Source: Synechococcus sp. PCC 6312
Lineage (GTDB): Bacteria > Cyanobacteriota > Cyanobacteriia > Thermosynechococcales > Thermosynechococcaceae
Direction of reading: 5' to 3'
Assembly: GCF_000316685.1 (NCBI RefSeq)
Contig: NC_019680.1
Coordinates: 1,241,501-1,305,500 of the forward strand
Length of the DNA: 64,000 bases
Shown here: one piece after another, positions 45,624 to 55,512 of the stretch
Numbering within the stretch: position 1 is the stretch's first letter
How the letters are laid out: every line of letters starts with the position of its first letter
Program-made: the position numbers and the translations under genes
Notes under the pieces: generated by a model
What the model saw: the letters and a program-made list of their open reading frames with translations, nothing else
Database searches by the model: none
Told to the model about the DNA's origin: nothing

Positions 45624-46490
45624 TTAGGGGTGCGGTTGCGGGACTTTCAGGAAATTATTGACCACAGCCAAATAGGTTGCAGCATCTTCCAACATCGGAA
45701 AGTGGCCGGTTTTGGGGATGACGATTTGCTCGACGCGGGGGTTTAACTGGGCGGCGGCTTGGCCGAGGGGGGCGGGAATAATTTGATCAAATTCTCCTGA
45801 AATGAGCAATGTGGGGGTTTGGATTCCGGCAAAGGCTTGGGGAATTTGGATCGCAGCCCATTCGCTCACGGCAGAGTACATTAACCCAAGGGCGGCCGTT
45901 CCATTGGCCTGGAGGAAGTCTTCTAGAAACTCCTGTTGCCAGGCCTGGGGAATAGGGCGATCTAAAAACCGACTCATAAATAAACGGGCCACACCGGGAA
46001 TTTGACTGAGCCAGCGGGGCCGAAACTGGACAACATAACCGCCAATCAGGTGAAAGAGGGCGAAGGGTAAGGGTTCATAGGTAAAAATACCGCTACAGGT
46101 GAGGATGGCCTGGTAAACCCGGTCGGGATATTGACTGAGGAAGAGGGCAGCAATGGAGGCTCCGGTGGAATGGGCATTCAAATAAACTTTTTCCAGGCCC
46201 AGGCCATCTAAAAATTCCTTGAGGTCTATAACATAACTAGGCAAATTGTAGGCTTGGGGGTTGTCCTGATCCTTTGGGGCTGACTGGCTTTGTCCAAATC
46301 CCCGCAGATCGTAGAGGAGGCAGTCAAAATCTGGGGCTAAGGCCGTTGCAGTTGTTTGCCAATAGGCACTAGAGCCACCCCACCCATGCAAAAACACCAT
46401 GACAGGTTTGGGGTATTCAGAACTGGCAGAGGCATCTTGACAAATCCACTGGTAATAATGGGAGACCCCGCGCACTACCACATCGGACAT
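45624..46490 (-). CDS. Alpha/beta hydrolase
   Basis: 288 residues with a complete catalytic triad: nucleophile AHSTGAS (Ser108), acid in SGEFDQIIPAP (Asp235) and base in KTGHFPML (His263), plus the oxyanion HGWGG near 35. DLRGFGQSQSAP is typical of the proline iminopeptidase/haloperoxidase/2-hydroxymuconic hydrolase group. No lid that defines a substrate can be recognised. No signal peptide, so it is cytosolic. Confidence 0.85.
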   Translation of the reverse strand: MSDVVVRGVSHYYQWICQDASASSEYPKPVMVFLHGWGGSSAYWQTTATALAPDFDCLLYDLRGFGQSQSAPKDQDNPQAYNLPSYVIDLKEFLDGLGLEKVYLNAHSTGASIAALFLSQYPDRVYQAILTCSGIFTYEPLPFALFHLIGGYVVQFRPRWLSQIPGVARLFMSRFLDRPIPQAWQQEFLEDFLQANGTAALGLMYSAVSEWAAIQIPQAFAGIQTPTLLISGEFDQIIPAPLGQAAAQLNPRVEQIVIPKTGHFPMLEDAATYLAVVNNFLKVPQPHP

Positions 46491-46567
46491 AGGACAGGCT
46501 CACGGACAAAAAGAGACAACGAAGGGGGAGGACATTTACGGCAGAATCATGAATAAATTAGCCAGAG

Positions 46568-46831
46568 CTAAGAGGAGAAGCGATCGACACTAGAGCTAAA
46601 GACGGGTTCGACACGAATGGCGAGGATTTTGGCCGGGCGAATGACCATATATTCCCCTTGGATGGTTTTGATCGGCACGGAGATAAACTCACTGGAGTCG
46701 GAACGGGGGATGACTTCGTTGCTGTACCACTTTTGAAAGTCTTGAATAGAGGGAAATCTGACTTCTTCTTTGTGGCCGCCTTCAATAAATAAGTGAACGG
46801 AAAATTCTGAGGGTGTTCTGGGCATGACCAT
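46568..46831 (-). CDS. Conserved small cyanobacterial protein of unknown function
   Basis: 87 residues: MPRTPSEFSVHLFIEGGHKE, VRFPSIQDFQKWYSNEVI, FISVPIKTIQGEYMVIRPAK, ILAIRVEPVFSSSVDRF. I recall near-identical proteins in many cyanobacteria, none characterised. The second Met (MPRTP) may be the true start. Another open frame in the same place on this strand is less protein-like and was rejected. Confidence 0.75.
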   Translation of the reverse strand: MVMPRTPSEFSVHLFIEGGHKEEVRFPSIQDFQKWYSNEVIPRSDSSEFISVPIKTIQGEYMVIRPAKILAIRVEPVFSSSVDRFSS

Positions 46832-46908
46832 TATCTCTCACTGCACTCCTATTATCAGCGTAGTCGGCCGTGAGTTGGGGCCCCATGGGACATCTGGAAT
46901 CGTCAGAA

Positions 46909-48168
46909 TCAAGCCAACGCCATCAATAACGGCTGTCCTAAATAACTGTTTTTAGTTGGAACACCCGGTAACGTAAAAAAGTAGCCCCCCCCAGTGGGTT
47001 TGATATATTCCTCCAGGGGTTCACCATTGAGGCGATTTTGCACCGTTTCAAACCCCCGCTCTAAATCCTGCTGAAAGGACATAAACAATAGCCCCATGTC
47101 CAACTGGCCGGCTTTATCAACGCCACGGGAATAATGAAAGCCTTTCCGCAGAATCCGATTTGCCTCTGTTGCCGGTGTTCGGGGATTAGCCAGGCGAATA
47201 TGGGCATCCAGTAAGATAGTCTTGCCTTTGGGGTCTTGGTTGTAATCGGGAATATCCTCTTCGTGTTTGTAGCCTAAGGGTGCGCCAGAATCCCGCGACC
47301 GGCCAAAAATTTCTTCCTGCTCTTCCAAGGCGGTGCGATCCCAAAACTCGACAAACATCCGAATCACCCGCACCACTTGATAGGTTCCCCCCACAGCCCA
47401 GGCCGGTTCGCTACTATTGCGTTGCACCCAAACCAGGCGGTTCATCAGGTTTTGATCGTGGGGGTCTGGATTTGCGGTTCCATCCTTAAAGCCCATTAAA
47501 TTCCGGACGGTCGTTCGATGCGGGTGTGGGTCGGTGTCCGGTTGTTGAAATCCAGAGATTTGCCAACGGAGAACCACCAGGCCTGCCAACTGCTTCAAAA
47601 TATCCCGCAAGGCATGAATATTGGTTTCATTATGGTTAGAGCAAAGTTGCAGGAGTAAATCCCCATGGCAAAGCTGAGGATCCAGGCGATCATTGGGGAA
47701 ATTCGGCATTGGCTTGAGATGAATCGGTTTCTCAGCCGCCAGGCCATAGCGATCATCAAACAGGGAGGCTCCCACCCCAACTGTAACCGTGAGATAATCT
47801 GGCGAAAATTCAGGCCCCAAAATTCCAGATCCAGTCGGCGGATATTTCGGCTCTAGGGGTGGCCAGGTTCCACCGGAGGTTAAAAATTCAATCCGCTGGG
47901 TGAGAATTTGAAATAATTTTTGCAATTCCTGGGTTGAGCGGGCGGTGACATCCAAGGCTACTACTAAAGCTGTGGCCACATTTGGCGTAACAATCCCAGC
48001 TTGATGGGGGCCTAAAAATGGAATTACGTCACTGGGGACGGTCTTGGCCTGGGCCGAGTTGAGAGAAAAAGCCCCCATTGCGCCCACCCCAGCCAAAGTC
48101 ACCATGCCCCCAAGAAACTGCCGCCGCCCTAAGGGCAATGGCCCAGAGGTAAACCCTTTAGACACCAA
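46909..48168 (-). CDS. efeB: Dye-decolourising peroxidase EfeB, Tat-secreted
   Basis: 419 residues with a twin-arginine signal (GRRQFLGGMVTLAGVGAMG, cleavage near SAQA). Dyp-peroxidase motifs: the distal GFKDGTANPD (GxxDG with catalytic Asp) and the proximal haem-His region AHIRLANPRTP. EfeB works with EfeO in ferrous iron or haem-iron acquisition. There is no ATG; a TTG at 48168 or GTG at 48165, both overlapping the end of efeO, are the likely starts, implying translational coupling. EfeU is not found in this window. Confidence 0.93.
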   Translation of the reverse strand: MVSKGFTSGPLPLGRRQFLGGMVTLAGVGAMGAFSLNSAQAKTVPSDVIPFLGPHQAGIVTPNVATALVVALDVTARSTQELQKLFQILTQRIEFLTSGGTWPPLEPKYPPTGSGILGPEFSPDYLTVTVGVGASLFDDRYGLAAEKPIHLKPMPNFPNDRLDPQLCHGDLLLQLCSNHNETNIHALRDILKQLAGLVVLRWQISGFQQPDTDPHPHRTTVRNLMGFKDGTANPDPHDQNLMNRLVWVQRNSSEPAWAVGGTYQVVRVIRMFVEFWDRTALEEQEEIFGRSRDSGAPLGYKHEEDIPDYNQDPKGKTILLDAHIRLANPRTPATEANRILRKGFHYSRGVDKAGQLDMGLLFMSFQQDLERGFETVQNRLNGEPLEEYIKPTGGGYFFTLPGVPTKNSYLGQPLLMALA

Positions 48169-49135
48169 TAACCCCCCGTAATTTTGCTAAGTTTTCTGCC
48201 AGCCGCGCTAGATCCGCTTGCAGCCGTTGTTTATCTTGGAGAGTTAACTGGTCATAACTCTTAAAGCCACCGCCGGGCAGAGCATATTTGGCTAAAACCT
48301 GATTGACCGCGGCAAAGTCTTGATCAATTTCCCCCAGAATTGTTGGGTTAACCCGTTGAATCAGCGGCCGGAGAATCTCGACAATTTTTTGTGAGCCTTC
48401 CACATTGGCCTGGAATGCCCAAAAATCGGTGCGGCTATAGCGTTCTTCTTCGCCGGTAACTTTGCCTTGGGCAACTTCTTCAATTAGCTCTGATGTCCCC
48501 CGCACCATATCTCTGGGGTCAATCTCAAGGGCAACAATACAGGTTTTTAACCCTTCTAAGTCGGTCATGAGTTTCTGCGCGAAACCGGCATAGCCTTTGG
48601 TGGTGTTGTACTTGAACAGGCCCATCTCAATCCGGTGAAAGCCAGTAAACTCCGGATCATCTTCACCCTTAAAATCATCTACCCGCGCATCAATGGAGCG
48701 ATCAAACTCAGCAAAGGACTCAGCAATCGGCTCAATCCGTTCCCACCCCAAACGAGAAGGTGCATACATGGCCTGGGCTCCGGCTAAGTCTCCAGCTATA
48801 ACCCGCTCCGTAAAGACCTTGCTATCCGTGAGGAGGCGATTGGTTTCTGCCAAAACATAGGCTTTATATTGATCCACCGCTTGCTGCAATTCTTGGGGCT
48901 GAATCGCGGGATTGAGGGTAGCTGACTGACTGCCAGATTCTCCCCCTTCTCCCCCTTCACTAACCCCTCGGCCGCCTTCCCCGCCCAGGCCCTTGCGACA
49001 GGGATCAACCGTGACTGGGGCTGATTGGGCCATGACGGGAGAGAGGGCAGCATCTAGGGGCAGTTGCAGAACGGGTGTTAGCCCCGTCAGGACATAGGTT
49101 CCAACTCCCAACCATAGCTTTGTTTTGCGAGACAT
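48158..49135 (-). CDS. efeO: Iron-uptake protein EfeO (imelysin/M75 domain)
   Basis: 325 residues from the ATG at 49135 with an N-terminal signal peptide (LWLGVGTYVLTGLTPVLQL). After it comes a Gly/Ser/Glu-rich linker (about 45-70, GGEGGRGVSEGGEGGES), then the M75 domain: QYKAYVLAETNRLL, PSRLGWERIEPIAESF, and the HxxE motif FTGFHRIEMGLF that defines imelysin/EfeO metal sites. The cupredoxin domain of E. coli EfeO is absent. Works in the periplasm, probably delivering iron with EfeB. A Fur-like palindrome lies about 57 bp upstream. Confidence 0.9.
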   Translation of the reverse strand: MSRKTKLWLGVGTYVLTGLTPVLQLPLDAALSPVMAQSAPVTVDPCRKGLGGEGGRGVSEGGEGGESGSQSATLNPAIQPQELQQAVDQYKAYVLAETNRLLTDSKVFTERVIAGDLAGAQAMYAPSRLGWERIEPIAESFAEFDRSIDARVDDFKGEDDPEFTGFHRIEMGLFKYNTTKGYAGFAQKLMTDLEGLKTCIVALEIDPRDMVRGTSELIEEVAQGKVTGEEERYSRTDFWAFQANVEGSQKIVEILRPLIQRVNPTILGEIDQDFAAVNQVLAKYALPGGGFKSYDQLTLQDKQRLQADLARLAENLAKLRGVIGV

Positions 49136-49192
49136 AATATTTTCCAGCACAAATAATAAGAGACAAATAGCCGTGGCATCTCTTAAGTAAGA

Positions 49193-49207
49193 ATTATTTG
49201 CAATAAT
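49193..49207. promoter_or_regulatory. Candidate Fur box
   Basis: ATTATTTGCAATAAT is a perfect 6-3-6 inverted repeat, close to the AT-rich Fur consensus. It lies between the divergent efeO gene (about 57 bp away) and the PiuC gene, both iron-related, in a 360 bp intergenic region. Sequence match and context only. Confidence 0.4.
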
Positions 49208-49495
49208 AACTCAACCTTTAATGTCTGTAAACTGTCATTCCCTTGCGGAGCCTTGTGGGAAGGAATTAATGAAGGCAGACCCAGACTAGGAGTTCATTCG
49301 GTGTTCAATGTCAATCTACATGGTGATAGATGTCTGCAAAATTTAATTCAACATGAGACCTAGATTGTGTTTGCAGGACTCCACTTGAACATTGTGCGGA
49401 ACCCTTTTGCCGAGAGTACCATGGGCAATTTCAGAGGTTTTGACTTACAATTCGCCTGTAAAATATTTATTATCTACTTTTCTAGAACTGTCGCT

Positions 49496-50167
49496 ATGAT
49501 AATTAATCTTGCTAATGTGCTTTTGGAGCATGAGCTAGAGTCAATAAATTTGCAACTTACAGCAGGGGAATTTGTCAGTGGCGCGACTACAGCAGGCTGG
49601 TATGCCCGTTTGGTCAAAAACAATACTCAACTCTCTAGTCAGGCCCCAGCTCAAGAAAATCTCCAGGCCATGGTCAAAACAGCCCTGAATCGCCATGAGC
49701 TTTTTCAAATGGCCGCCCTACCCAAAACCATTAGCCCGGTGCTGTTTAGTCGGTATGGGCCTGGGATGTATTACGGTCTTCATGTGGATAATGCCATCAT
49801 GGGAGATTCTTTGCCCCTGCGATCGGACTTGGCTTTTACCCTGTTCCTGAATTCTCCCACTAGTTATGGAGGCGGTGAATTGGTGATTGAAACCCACCAG
49901 GGGGAAGAGGCCATTAAGTTAGACATCAATCAAATGGTGCTTTATCCCGCCTCGACTCTCCACCGCGTTGAACCCGTTGCCACAGGAGTTAGGTTGGCGG
50001 CCATTGGTTGGGTTCAAAGTTTAGTCCGAGATGCCAGTTACCGGGAAATTTTGTTTGATTTGGATACAGTGCGGCGGACTATGTTTGGGAAAGAGGGCAA
50101 AACTCCAGAATTTGATCTGCTGACCAAAACCCATGCTAATCTCCTCCGCCAGTGGGCAGAACTCTAA
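49496..50167 (+). CDS. piuC: PiuC/YbiX-type Fe(II)/2-oxoglutarate (PKHD) hydroxylase
   Basis: 223 residues from the ATG at 49496; a GTG/ATG further upstream would add residues foreign to the family. The metal site HxD...H is present (His96, Asp98 in YYGLHVDNA; His156 in STLHRVEPV) with the 2-oxoglutarate Arg in GVRLAAIGW. SRYGPGMYYGLHVD and SYGGGELVIET are PKHD signatures. The bacterial family is iron-repressed and linked to TonB-dependent siderophore uptake. Divergent from efeO-efeB across a Fur-like palindrome. Confidence 0.9.
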   Translation: MIINLANVLLEHELESINLQLTAGEFVSGATTAGWYARLVKNNTQLSSQAPAQENLQAMVKTALNRHELFQMAALPKTISPVLFSRYGPGMYYGLHVDNAIMGDSLPLRSDLAFTLFLNSPTSYGGGELVIETHQGEEAIKLDINQMVLYPASTLHRVEPVATGVRLAAIGWVQSLVRDASYREILFDLDTVRRTMFGKEGKTPEFDLLTKTHANLLRQWAEL

Positions 50168-50263
50168 GGTGCAATCCTGGGATCTCGTCATCGCCCATTT
50201 CCAGGCCTGGGAGCTACACTGTAACGATAGATTAACAATTCCTTTCTTCTATTCACGACTCCC

Positions 50264-53203
50264 ATGACACAAGCGGTTCCCCACAGGCAGCGTCATTCTT
50301 TGGCTCTAGAACAGTTAATCAGTTTAAATTCCAGTTCCTTTATCCCCCGCCATATTGGCCCAACCCAGGCAGAAGTTGCAGCTATGCTGGCGACAGTGAG
50401 TCCAAATCGGGCCTTAAGCCTTGATGAATTAATGGCCGAGACAATTCCAGCCGATATTTACCGCCAACAACCCCTTAATCTACCCGCTGCCCTATCTGAG
50501 TCGGATGCTTTACAGAGCCTAAACACCATTGCGGGTCAAAATCAAGTCTGGCGGTCTTTCATGGGCCTGGGGTATTACAACTGCATTACGCCGCCGGTGA
50601 TTCAACGGAATATTCTCGAAAATCCTGGCTGGTACACCCAATACACCCCCTACCAGGCCGAGATTGCCCAGGGACGCTTAGAAGCCTTGTTTAATTTCCA
50701 AACCCTCGTGACCGATTTGACGGGCCTGGATATTGCCAATGCCTCCCTCTTGGATGAAGCCACCGCCGCTGCCGAAGCCATGAGTTTGAGCCTGACGGTG
50801 TCTCCCCATAAAAACTGCCATCGCTTTTTCGTCGCAGCGAATTGCCATCCCCAAACCATTGCCGTGATCCAAACTCGGGCCAAACCCCTCGGACTAGAGG
50901 TGATTGTCGGTGATCCTACAACAGAGGACTTTCAAATTCCTACCTTTGGCCTGGTGCTCCAATATCCAGCCAGTGATGGCCTGGTTTGTGATTATCAGAA
51001 CGTCATCGCTAAAGCTAAGGCGCAAGGGGTCATTGTTACGGTGGCCACAGATTTACTGGCCCTAACGTTATTGACCCCACCCGGTGAATTAGGGGCTGAT
51101 ATTGCCGTGGGGAGTAGCCAACGCCTGGGTGTACCTTTGGGCTATGGGGGCCCCCATGCCGCTTTTTTTGCTACTAAAGATGCTTACAAACGGCAAATTC
51201 CCGGCCGCTTGGTGGGCCTATCCCATGATGTAACGGGAAAACCGGCCTATCGCCTGGCCCTGCAGACCCGTGAGCAACATATTCGTCGAGAAAAAGCGAC
51301 CAGTAACATCTGTACCGCCCAGGTTTTGTTAGCGGTGATGGCCAGTCTGTACGCGGTCTATCACGGCCCTCAAGGCTTAAAAAATATTGCCACCCGGATT
51401 CATGGTTTGACCCAAGTTTTAGCTCAAGGCCTAGAACAAGCTGGCTTTCAATTAGTCCATGACTGCTTTTTTGACACGGTTCAGATTGCGACTACGGCAA
51501 CAGACCTGCACAGGATTAAACAACGGGCTGAGGCGATGGAAATTAATCTCCACTACATGGAAACTTCCCAGGCCTGGATTACCATTAGCCTAGATGAAAC
51601 CACCACCCTGGCCGATATTAGGGATTTACTTTCGATCTTTGCCCCAGAACAGAGTATTTCTTTAGATGCCCTCATCCAAGGTGTCAAGAACCAGGCCTGG
51701 CCAGACTATTTGATGCGGCAAACCCCTTATCTAACCCAGGCCGTTTTTAATCGCTATCAGTCTGAACACGAACTTTTACGCTATATTCATCGCCTCCAGG
51801 CCCAGGATCTATCCCTAACCACCTCCATGATTCCCTTGGGTTCCTGCACGATGAAGCTCAATGCTACGGCTGAAATGTTACCCATCACCTGGCCAGAATT
51901 TGCCCAAATTCATCCCTTTGCCCCTCTTAGTCAAACCCAAGGCTATCAGAAGCTTTTTAAGGAACTGGAGGTGATGCTGGCGGAAATTACTGGCTTTGCC
52001 GGAGTCTCCTTACAACCCAATGCTGGCTCCCAAGGGGAATACGCTGGATTACTAGTCATTCGGGAATACCACCACAGCCGGGGTGCCCAGCATCGCCAAA
52101 TCTGCTTAATTCCCGCCTCAGCCCATGGGACAAATCCAGCTAGCGCGGTCATGGCCGGAATGATCGTTGTACCTGTTAATTGTGATGAGCAGGGGAATAT
52201 TGATGTCCAAGATTTAATGGCTAAAGCTGAAAAACATCAGCAAAACTTAGCCGCCTTGATGATTACCTACCCCTCTACCCACGGGGTTTTTGAAACGGAA
52301 ATCCGCCAGATTTGCCAGATCATTCATCGTTACGGCGGTCAGGTTTATCTAGATGGGGCGAATATGAATGCCCAAGTGGGCCTATGCCGTCCGGGTGATT
52401 TTGGGGCCGATGTCTGTCATCTCAATCTGCATAAAACTTTTTGTATTCCCCACGGGGGCGGTGGGCCGGGGGTGGGGCCAATTGGGGTTGCGGCCCATTT
52501 AATTCCATTTTTACCCAGTCATCCCTTAATTCAAAATCAGGATGGGAGTCATTTAGGGCCGGTGACAGCAGCCCCTTGGGGGAGTGCTAGTATTCTGCCG
52601 ATTTCTTGGATGTACATCAAAATGATGGGAGCGAGGGGACTGACCCAGGCCACCCAAATTGCCATTCTCAACGCCAATTACGTGGCAACCCGTTTGGCTC
52701 CCTATTACCCAATTCTTTACACCGGAACCAATAGCCGAGTCGCCCATGAATGTATTTTGGATTTACGCCCCCTGAAAAAATCCGCAGGGATTGAAGTTGA
52801 AGATATTGCCAAACGCTTGATGGACTACGGTTTTCATGCTCCTACAGTGTCCTGGCCTGTAGCTGGCACCATGATGGTTGAACCCACCGAAAGTGAATCT
52901 CAAGCCGAATTAGATCGTTTCTGTGAGGCCATGATTGCCATTCGGGCCGAAATTGCCGAGATTGAAACGGGAGTAGCCGACCGCCAGGCCAATGTCCTGA
53001 AATTTGCCCCTCACCCCGCCCGTGTTGTGACTAGTGATACCTGGGATCGGCCCTACAGCCGCGAAAAAGCTGCTTACCCAGCCGAGTGGACAAAGACCTA
53101 TAAATTCTGGCCGGCTGTGAGTCGGATTGACAATGCCTACGGGGATCGAAATTTAGTCTGTACTTGTCCATCCCTGAATGAGTATGCTCCAAGCTTAGAG
53201 TAA
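50264..53203 (+). CDS. gcvP: Glycine dehydrogenase (decarboxylating), P-protein of the glycine cleavage system
   Basis: 979 residues, the full-length single-chain form. PLP-binding lysine is Lys724 in [20 protein letters not shown]. Other marks: [17 protein letters not shown] at the N-terminus, [42 protein letters not shown]-like region and the [19 protein letters not shown]-type segment near 770-790. It releases CO2 from glycine and loads H-protein, important for photorespiration. Other gcv genes are not adjacent. Confidence 0.97.
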   Translation: MTQAVPHRQRHSLALEQLISLNSSSFIPRHIGPTQAEVAAMLATVSPNRALSLDELMAETIPADIYRQQPLNLPAALSESDALQSLNTIAGQNQVWRSFMGLGYYNCITPPVIQRNILENPGWYTQYTPYQAEIAQGRLEALFNFQTLVTDLTGLDIANASLLDEATAAAEAMSLSLTVSPHKNCHRFFVAANCHPQTIAVIQTRAKPLGLEVIVGDPTTEDFQIPTFGLVLQYPASDGLVCDYQNVIAKAKAQGVIVTVATDLLALTLLTPPGELGADIAVGSSQRLGVPLGYGGPHAAFFATKDAYKRQIPGRLVGLSHDVTGKPAYRLALQTREQHIRREKATSNICTAQVLLAVMASLYAVYHGPQGLKNIATRIHGLTQVLAQGLEQAGFQLVHDCFFDTVQIATTATDLHRIKQRAEAMEINLHYMETSQAWITISLDETTTLADIRDLLSIFAPEQSISLDALIQGVKNQAWPDYLMRQTPYLTQAVFNRYQSEHELLRYIHRLQAQDLSLTTSMIPLGSCTMKLNATAEMLPITWPEFAQIHPFAPLSQTQGYQKLFKELEVMLAEITGFAGVSLQPNAGSQGEYAGLLVIREYHHSRGAQHRQICLIPASAHGTNPASAVMAGMIVVPVNCDEQGNIDVQDLMAKAEKHQQNLAALMITYPSTHGVFETEIRQICQIIHRYGGQVYLDGANMNAQVGLCRPGDFGADVCHLNLHKTFCIPHGGGGPGVGPIGVAAHLIPFLPSHPLIQNQDGSHLGPVTAAPWGSASILPISWMYIKMMGARGLTQATQIAILNANYVATRLAPYYPILYTGTNSRVAHECILDLRPLKKSAGIEVEDIAKRLMDYGFHAPTVSWPVAGTMMVEPTESESQAELDRFCEAMIAIRAEIAEIETGVADRQANVLKFAPHPARVVTSDTWDRPYSREKAAYPAEWTKTYKFWPAVSRIDNAYGDRNLVCTCPSLNEYAPSLE

Positions 53204-53404
53204 GCATCATTCAGTCTAGGAGTTCGGATCACCAGGTCAAATGACGGCCTATCAACCTAGCTATCAGGCCTACTTTCTTTTATCCAGGCCCCCCCAGCGA
53301 GTTCACAAATCAACCCTAAGCTACCTTAGAAAAGCTCTCCCGGCTCCGAAGCGGCAAAGCTCTGGGGTAAAGTGGAAATAATGTAGCCAAAAACTGGGTA
53401 TTCT

Positions 53405-54001
53405 ATGGCATTTCGGCAATTTTTCCCACAGTCATCCTTACGGCGTAGATGCGGCGAAGTCATGATTACCTTGCTCATCTGTGTGGTGCTTTGGGGAATG
53501 GGGAGCTTAAATCACCCGGCCTGGGCTGGTCTAACGGACGATCATTTCGATGGAAATATATTCGCCCTCTACGGCGGAAATGGCTCCCTTGTGCCGCCCC
53601 GCGTCACCTTAGCCCAATCTCTACAACGTGCTCAACCCACCTTACTGGTTTATTACATCAATGACAGTAGTGATTGTAAAGCCTATACCACTGTCGTTTC
53701 CCAACTACAGTCCTACTACGGGCGCGCCGCTGACTTTATCCCGATTGATGTGGATTCAATCCCCCCCCAAACCAGCTATAACTCCAGCGAACCGGGCTAT
53801 TACTACCAAGGCCTGGTTCCCCAAACAGTCCTGTTAGATGCTACAGGCAAAATAGTGTTCAACCAGGCCGGTAACGTTGACTTTGCCGTGATTGATGACA
53901 AGTTTCGGGACGTCTTTAATTTATTGCCCCGCACCCAATCCTTAGAGCTAAAACCCCGCCCAGTTAATGAAATTAATGTCGAGCTTTCAGGGCGTAACTA
54001 A
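53405..54001 (+). CDS. Thioredoxin-like thylakoid protein, probable photosystem I accumulation factor
   Basis: 198 residues with a basic N-terminus and hydrophobic segment ending in PAWAG (about residues 20-42), a likely signal or anchor directing it to the thylakoid or lumen. The mature part has a thioredoxin-like fold (TLLVYYINDSSDCKAYTTVV, then YYYQGLVPQTVLLDATGKIV) but the CxxC pair is missing: only one Cys remains. Similar cyanobacterial proteins are annotated as thylakoid PSI accumulation factor (Tpa1 type); I rely on memory for that. Confidence 0.6.
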   Translation: MAFRQFFPQSSLRRRCGEVMITLLICVVLWGMGSLNHPAWAGLTDDHFDGNIFALYGGNGSLVPPRVTLAQSLQRAQPTLLVYYINDSSDCKAYTTVVSQLQSYYGRAADFIPIDVDSIPPQTSYNSSEPGYYYQGLVPQTVLLDATGKIVFNQAGNVDFAVIDDKFRDVFNLLPRTQSLELKPRPVNEINVELSGRN

Positions 54002-54305
54002 CCAGTCTGGCCTTTGGCTGAGCCGCTAACAACATCCATAACATTCCAGATCAAGACTGTCTTTTACCAGATTTGGATCCATAGAACTCTAGAACCTATT
54101 CGAGAAGGATCGAACTCTGATGGGCATTTCTGATCGGGTGATCACTGAGTTATTCTGCCCTGAAAACTCTAGCCTTAGGTCAATCACATCCCACCTGAGA
54201 AGTTTATCTGGGACTATAGGCGTTCTGTGCTAGTCGCCATGAGACAATACACATAGTGTGAGGCTTAGGGTTTATCAAGAGTTAATTTTCATCAAGGTTA
54301 TTGTT
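54002..54305. other. Intergenic region upstream of ocp
   Basis: About 300 bp with no recognised gene or RNA. It should contain the ocp promoter, but I see no clear -35/-10 pair or operator; several short GATC-rich stretches (54100-54150) are unexplained. Confidence 0.35.
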
Positions 54306-55265
54306 ATGCCATATACAGTTGATTCAGCCCGAGGCATTTTTTCAAAAACACTTGCTGCTGATATTGTGCCAGCTACGATTGCTCGGTTTAATCAGCTCAG
54401 CATCGAAGATCAACTAGCGTGGATTTGGTTTGCCTATCTGGAAATGGGTAAAACAGTCACCATTGCTGCTCCAGGGGCTGCCAGAATGCAATTTGCCGAG
54501 CCGATCTTGGCCCAAATCCGGCAAATGTCTTTTCAGGAACAAACCCAGGTGATGTTTGATTTAGCAAACCATGCAGACACTCCCATCTGCCGCACCTATG
54601 CCACTTGGTCGGTCAATATCAAGCTAGGCTTCTGGTTCCAACTCGGTCAATGGATGGAGCAAGGAATTGTCGCCCCGATTCCGGCTGGGTATCAACTGTC
54701 TGCCAATGCCGCCGCCGTGTTGCAAACCCTCAGGGAAGCCGATTCTGGGCAGCAGATTACGATTTTGCGCAACTCCGTGGTTGATATGGGTTTTGACATC
54801 AATAAACTTGGAACCTATACCCGGGTTGCTGAGCCACTTGAAGCCCCCAAAGATCTATCCCAGCGCAGCCAAGTCAAAATTGAGGGGGTGAATAATCCTG
54901 TCGTTTTAGCTTACATGAACAACCTCAATGCCAATGACTTTGATGCTTTAATTGACCTGTTTGCTGAAGGCAGTGCTCTGCAACCCCCCTTCCAACGGCC
55001 GATTGTGGGGAAAGATGCCATTCTCCGGTTCTTTAAGGAAGACTGCCAAAATCTAGTCTTACTCCCAGAACGTGGTGTTTCCGAGCCAGCGGATGAAGGC
55101 TATACCCAGATCAAAATCACAGGTAAAGTACAAACTCCCTGGTTTGGGGCTGGAGTTGGGATGAATATTGCCTGGCGATTTCTACTGACTCCCGATAATA
55201 AAATCTTCTTTGTGGCGATTGATCTCCTGGCCTCACCCAAAGAGCTATTAAACCTGTCCCGTTAG
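54306..55265 (+). CDS. ocp: Orange carotenoid protein
   Basis: 319 residues from the ATG at 54306. The blue-light photoreceptor and quencher of phycobilisome energy, binding a ketocarotenoid. N-terminal all-helical domain residues Trp41, Tyr44, Trp101, Trp110 and Arg155 are all present; in the C-terminal NTF2-like domain Tyr203 and Trp290 correspond to the ketone-binding Tyr201 and Trp288. The position matching Glu244, partner of Arg155 in the inter-domain salt bridge, is Asp (246). Sequence resembles OCP1. Its neighbours are crtW and frp. Confidence 0.97.
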   Translation: MPYTVDSARGIFSKTLAADIVPATIARFNQLSIEDQLAWIWFAYLEMGKTVTIAAPGAARMQFAEPILAQIRQMSFQEQTQVMFDLANHADTPICRTYATWSVNIKLGFWFQLGQWMEQGIVAPIPAGYQLSANAAAVLQTLREADSGQQITILRNSVVDMGFDINKLGTYTRVAEPLEAPKDLSQRSQVKIEGVNNPVVLAYMNNLNANDFDALIDLFAEGSALQPPFQRPIVGKDAILRFFKEDCQNLVLLPERGVSEPADEGYTQIKITGKVQTPWFGAGVGMNIAWRFLLTPDNKIFFVAIDLLASPKELLNLSR

Positions 55266-55392
55266 GCCAATCTTCTCGGAAGACCCACAATTGACAGGAA
55301 CACAATCAGCCTAGATAAGTTTTGGGTGAAAACCTATCTGAAGTCATCTATGTAAGGGAATTGACCTGATCAATTGTGGTCAGTCCAGAGAG

Positions 55393-55421
55393 GGCGCTCC
55401 GAATGAAGAGCGTCTTTTTTT
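55393..55421 (+). terminator. Rho-independent terminator after ocp
   Basis: GGCGCTC and GAGCGTC form a 7 bp stem (one G-T pair) with an eight-base loop, followed at once by seven T residues. It lies about 128 bp after the ocp stop and 92 bp before crtW, so it would separate the two transcripts. Confidence 0.8.
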
Positions 55422-55512
55422 ACATCATTTTGCTGCTTTGACCAGTGAGAATTAAGGCTGACTATATCTCGAATATATTAAGCAGTGCCGAGCAGGACAA
55501 AAACAAGACCAT

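Noticed and set aside
45514-45627. 37-codon open frame with AGGAG upstream near the alpha/beta hydrolase gene
   Set aside because: The ribosome site is 13 bases away, and the frame overlaps the end of a real gene; no recognisable motif.
49367-49495. Upstream extension of the PiuC reading frame
   Set aside because: The family begins at MIINL-like sequence; the extension is unrelated and covers the probable promoter.
50168-50263. Glycine riboswitch before gcvP
   Set aside because: Only 96 bp are available and no tandem aptamer pattern is visible.
54077-54150. Possible tRNA-like TTCGA sequence upstream of ocp
   Set aside because: No cloverleaf could be drawn; no acceptor stem or anticodon arm fits.
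55360-55392. Inverted repeat around GACCTGATCAATTGTGGTCAG
   Set aside because: Imperfect and lies just before the terminator; no known operator matches it.
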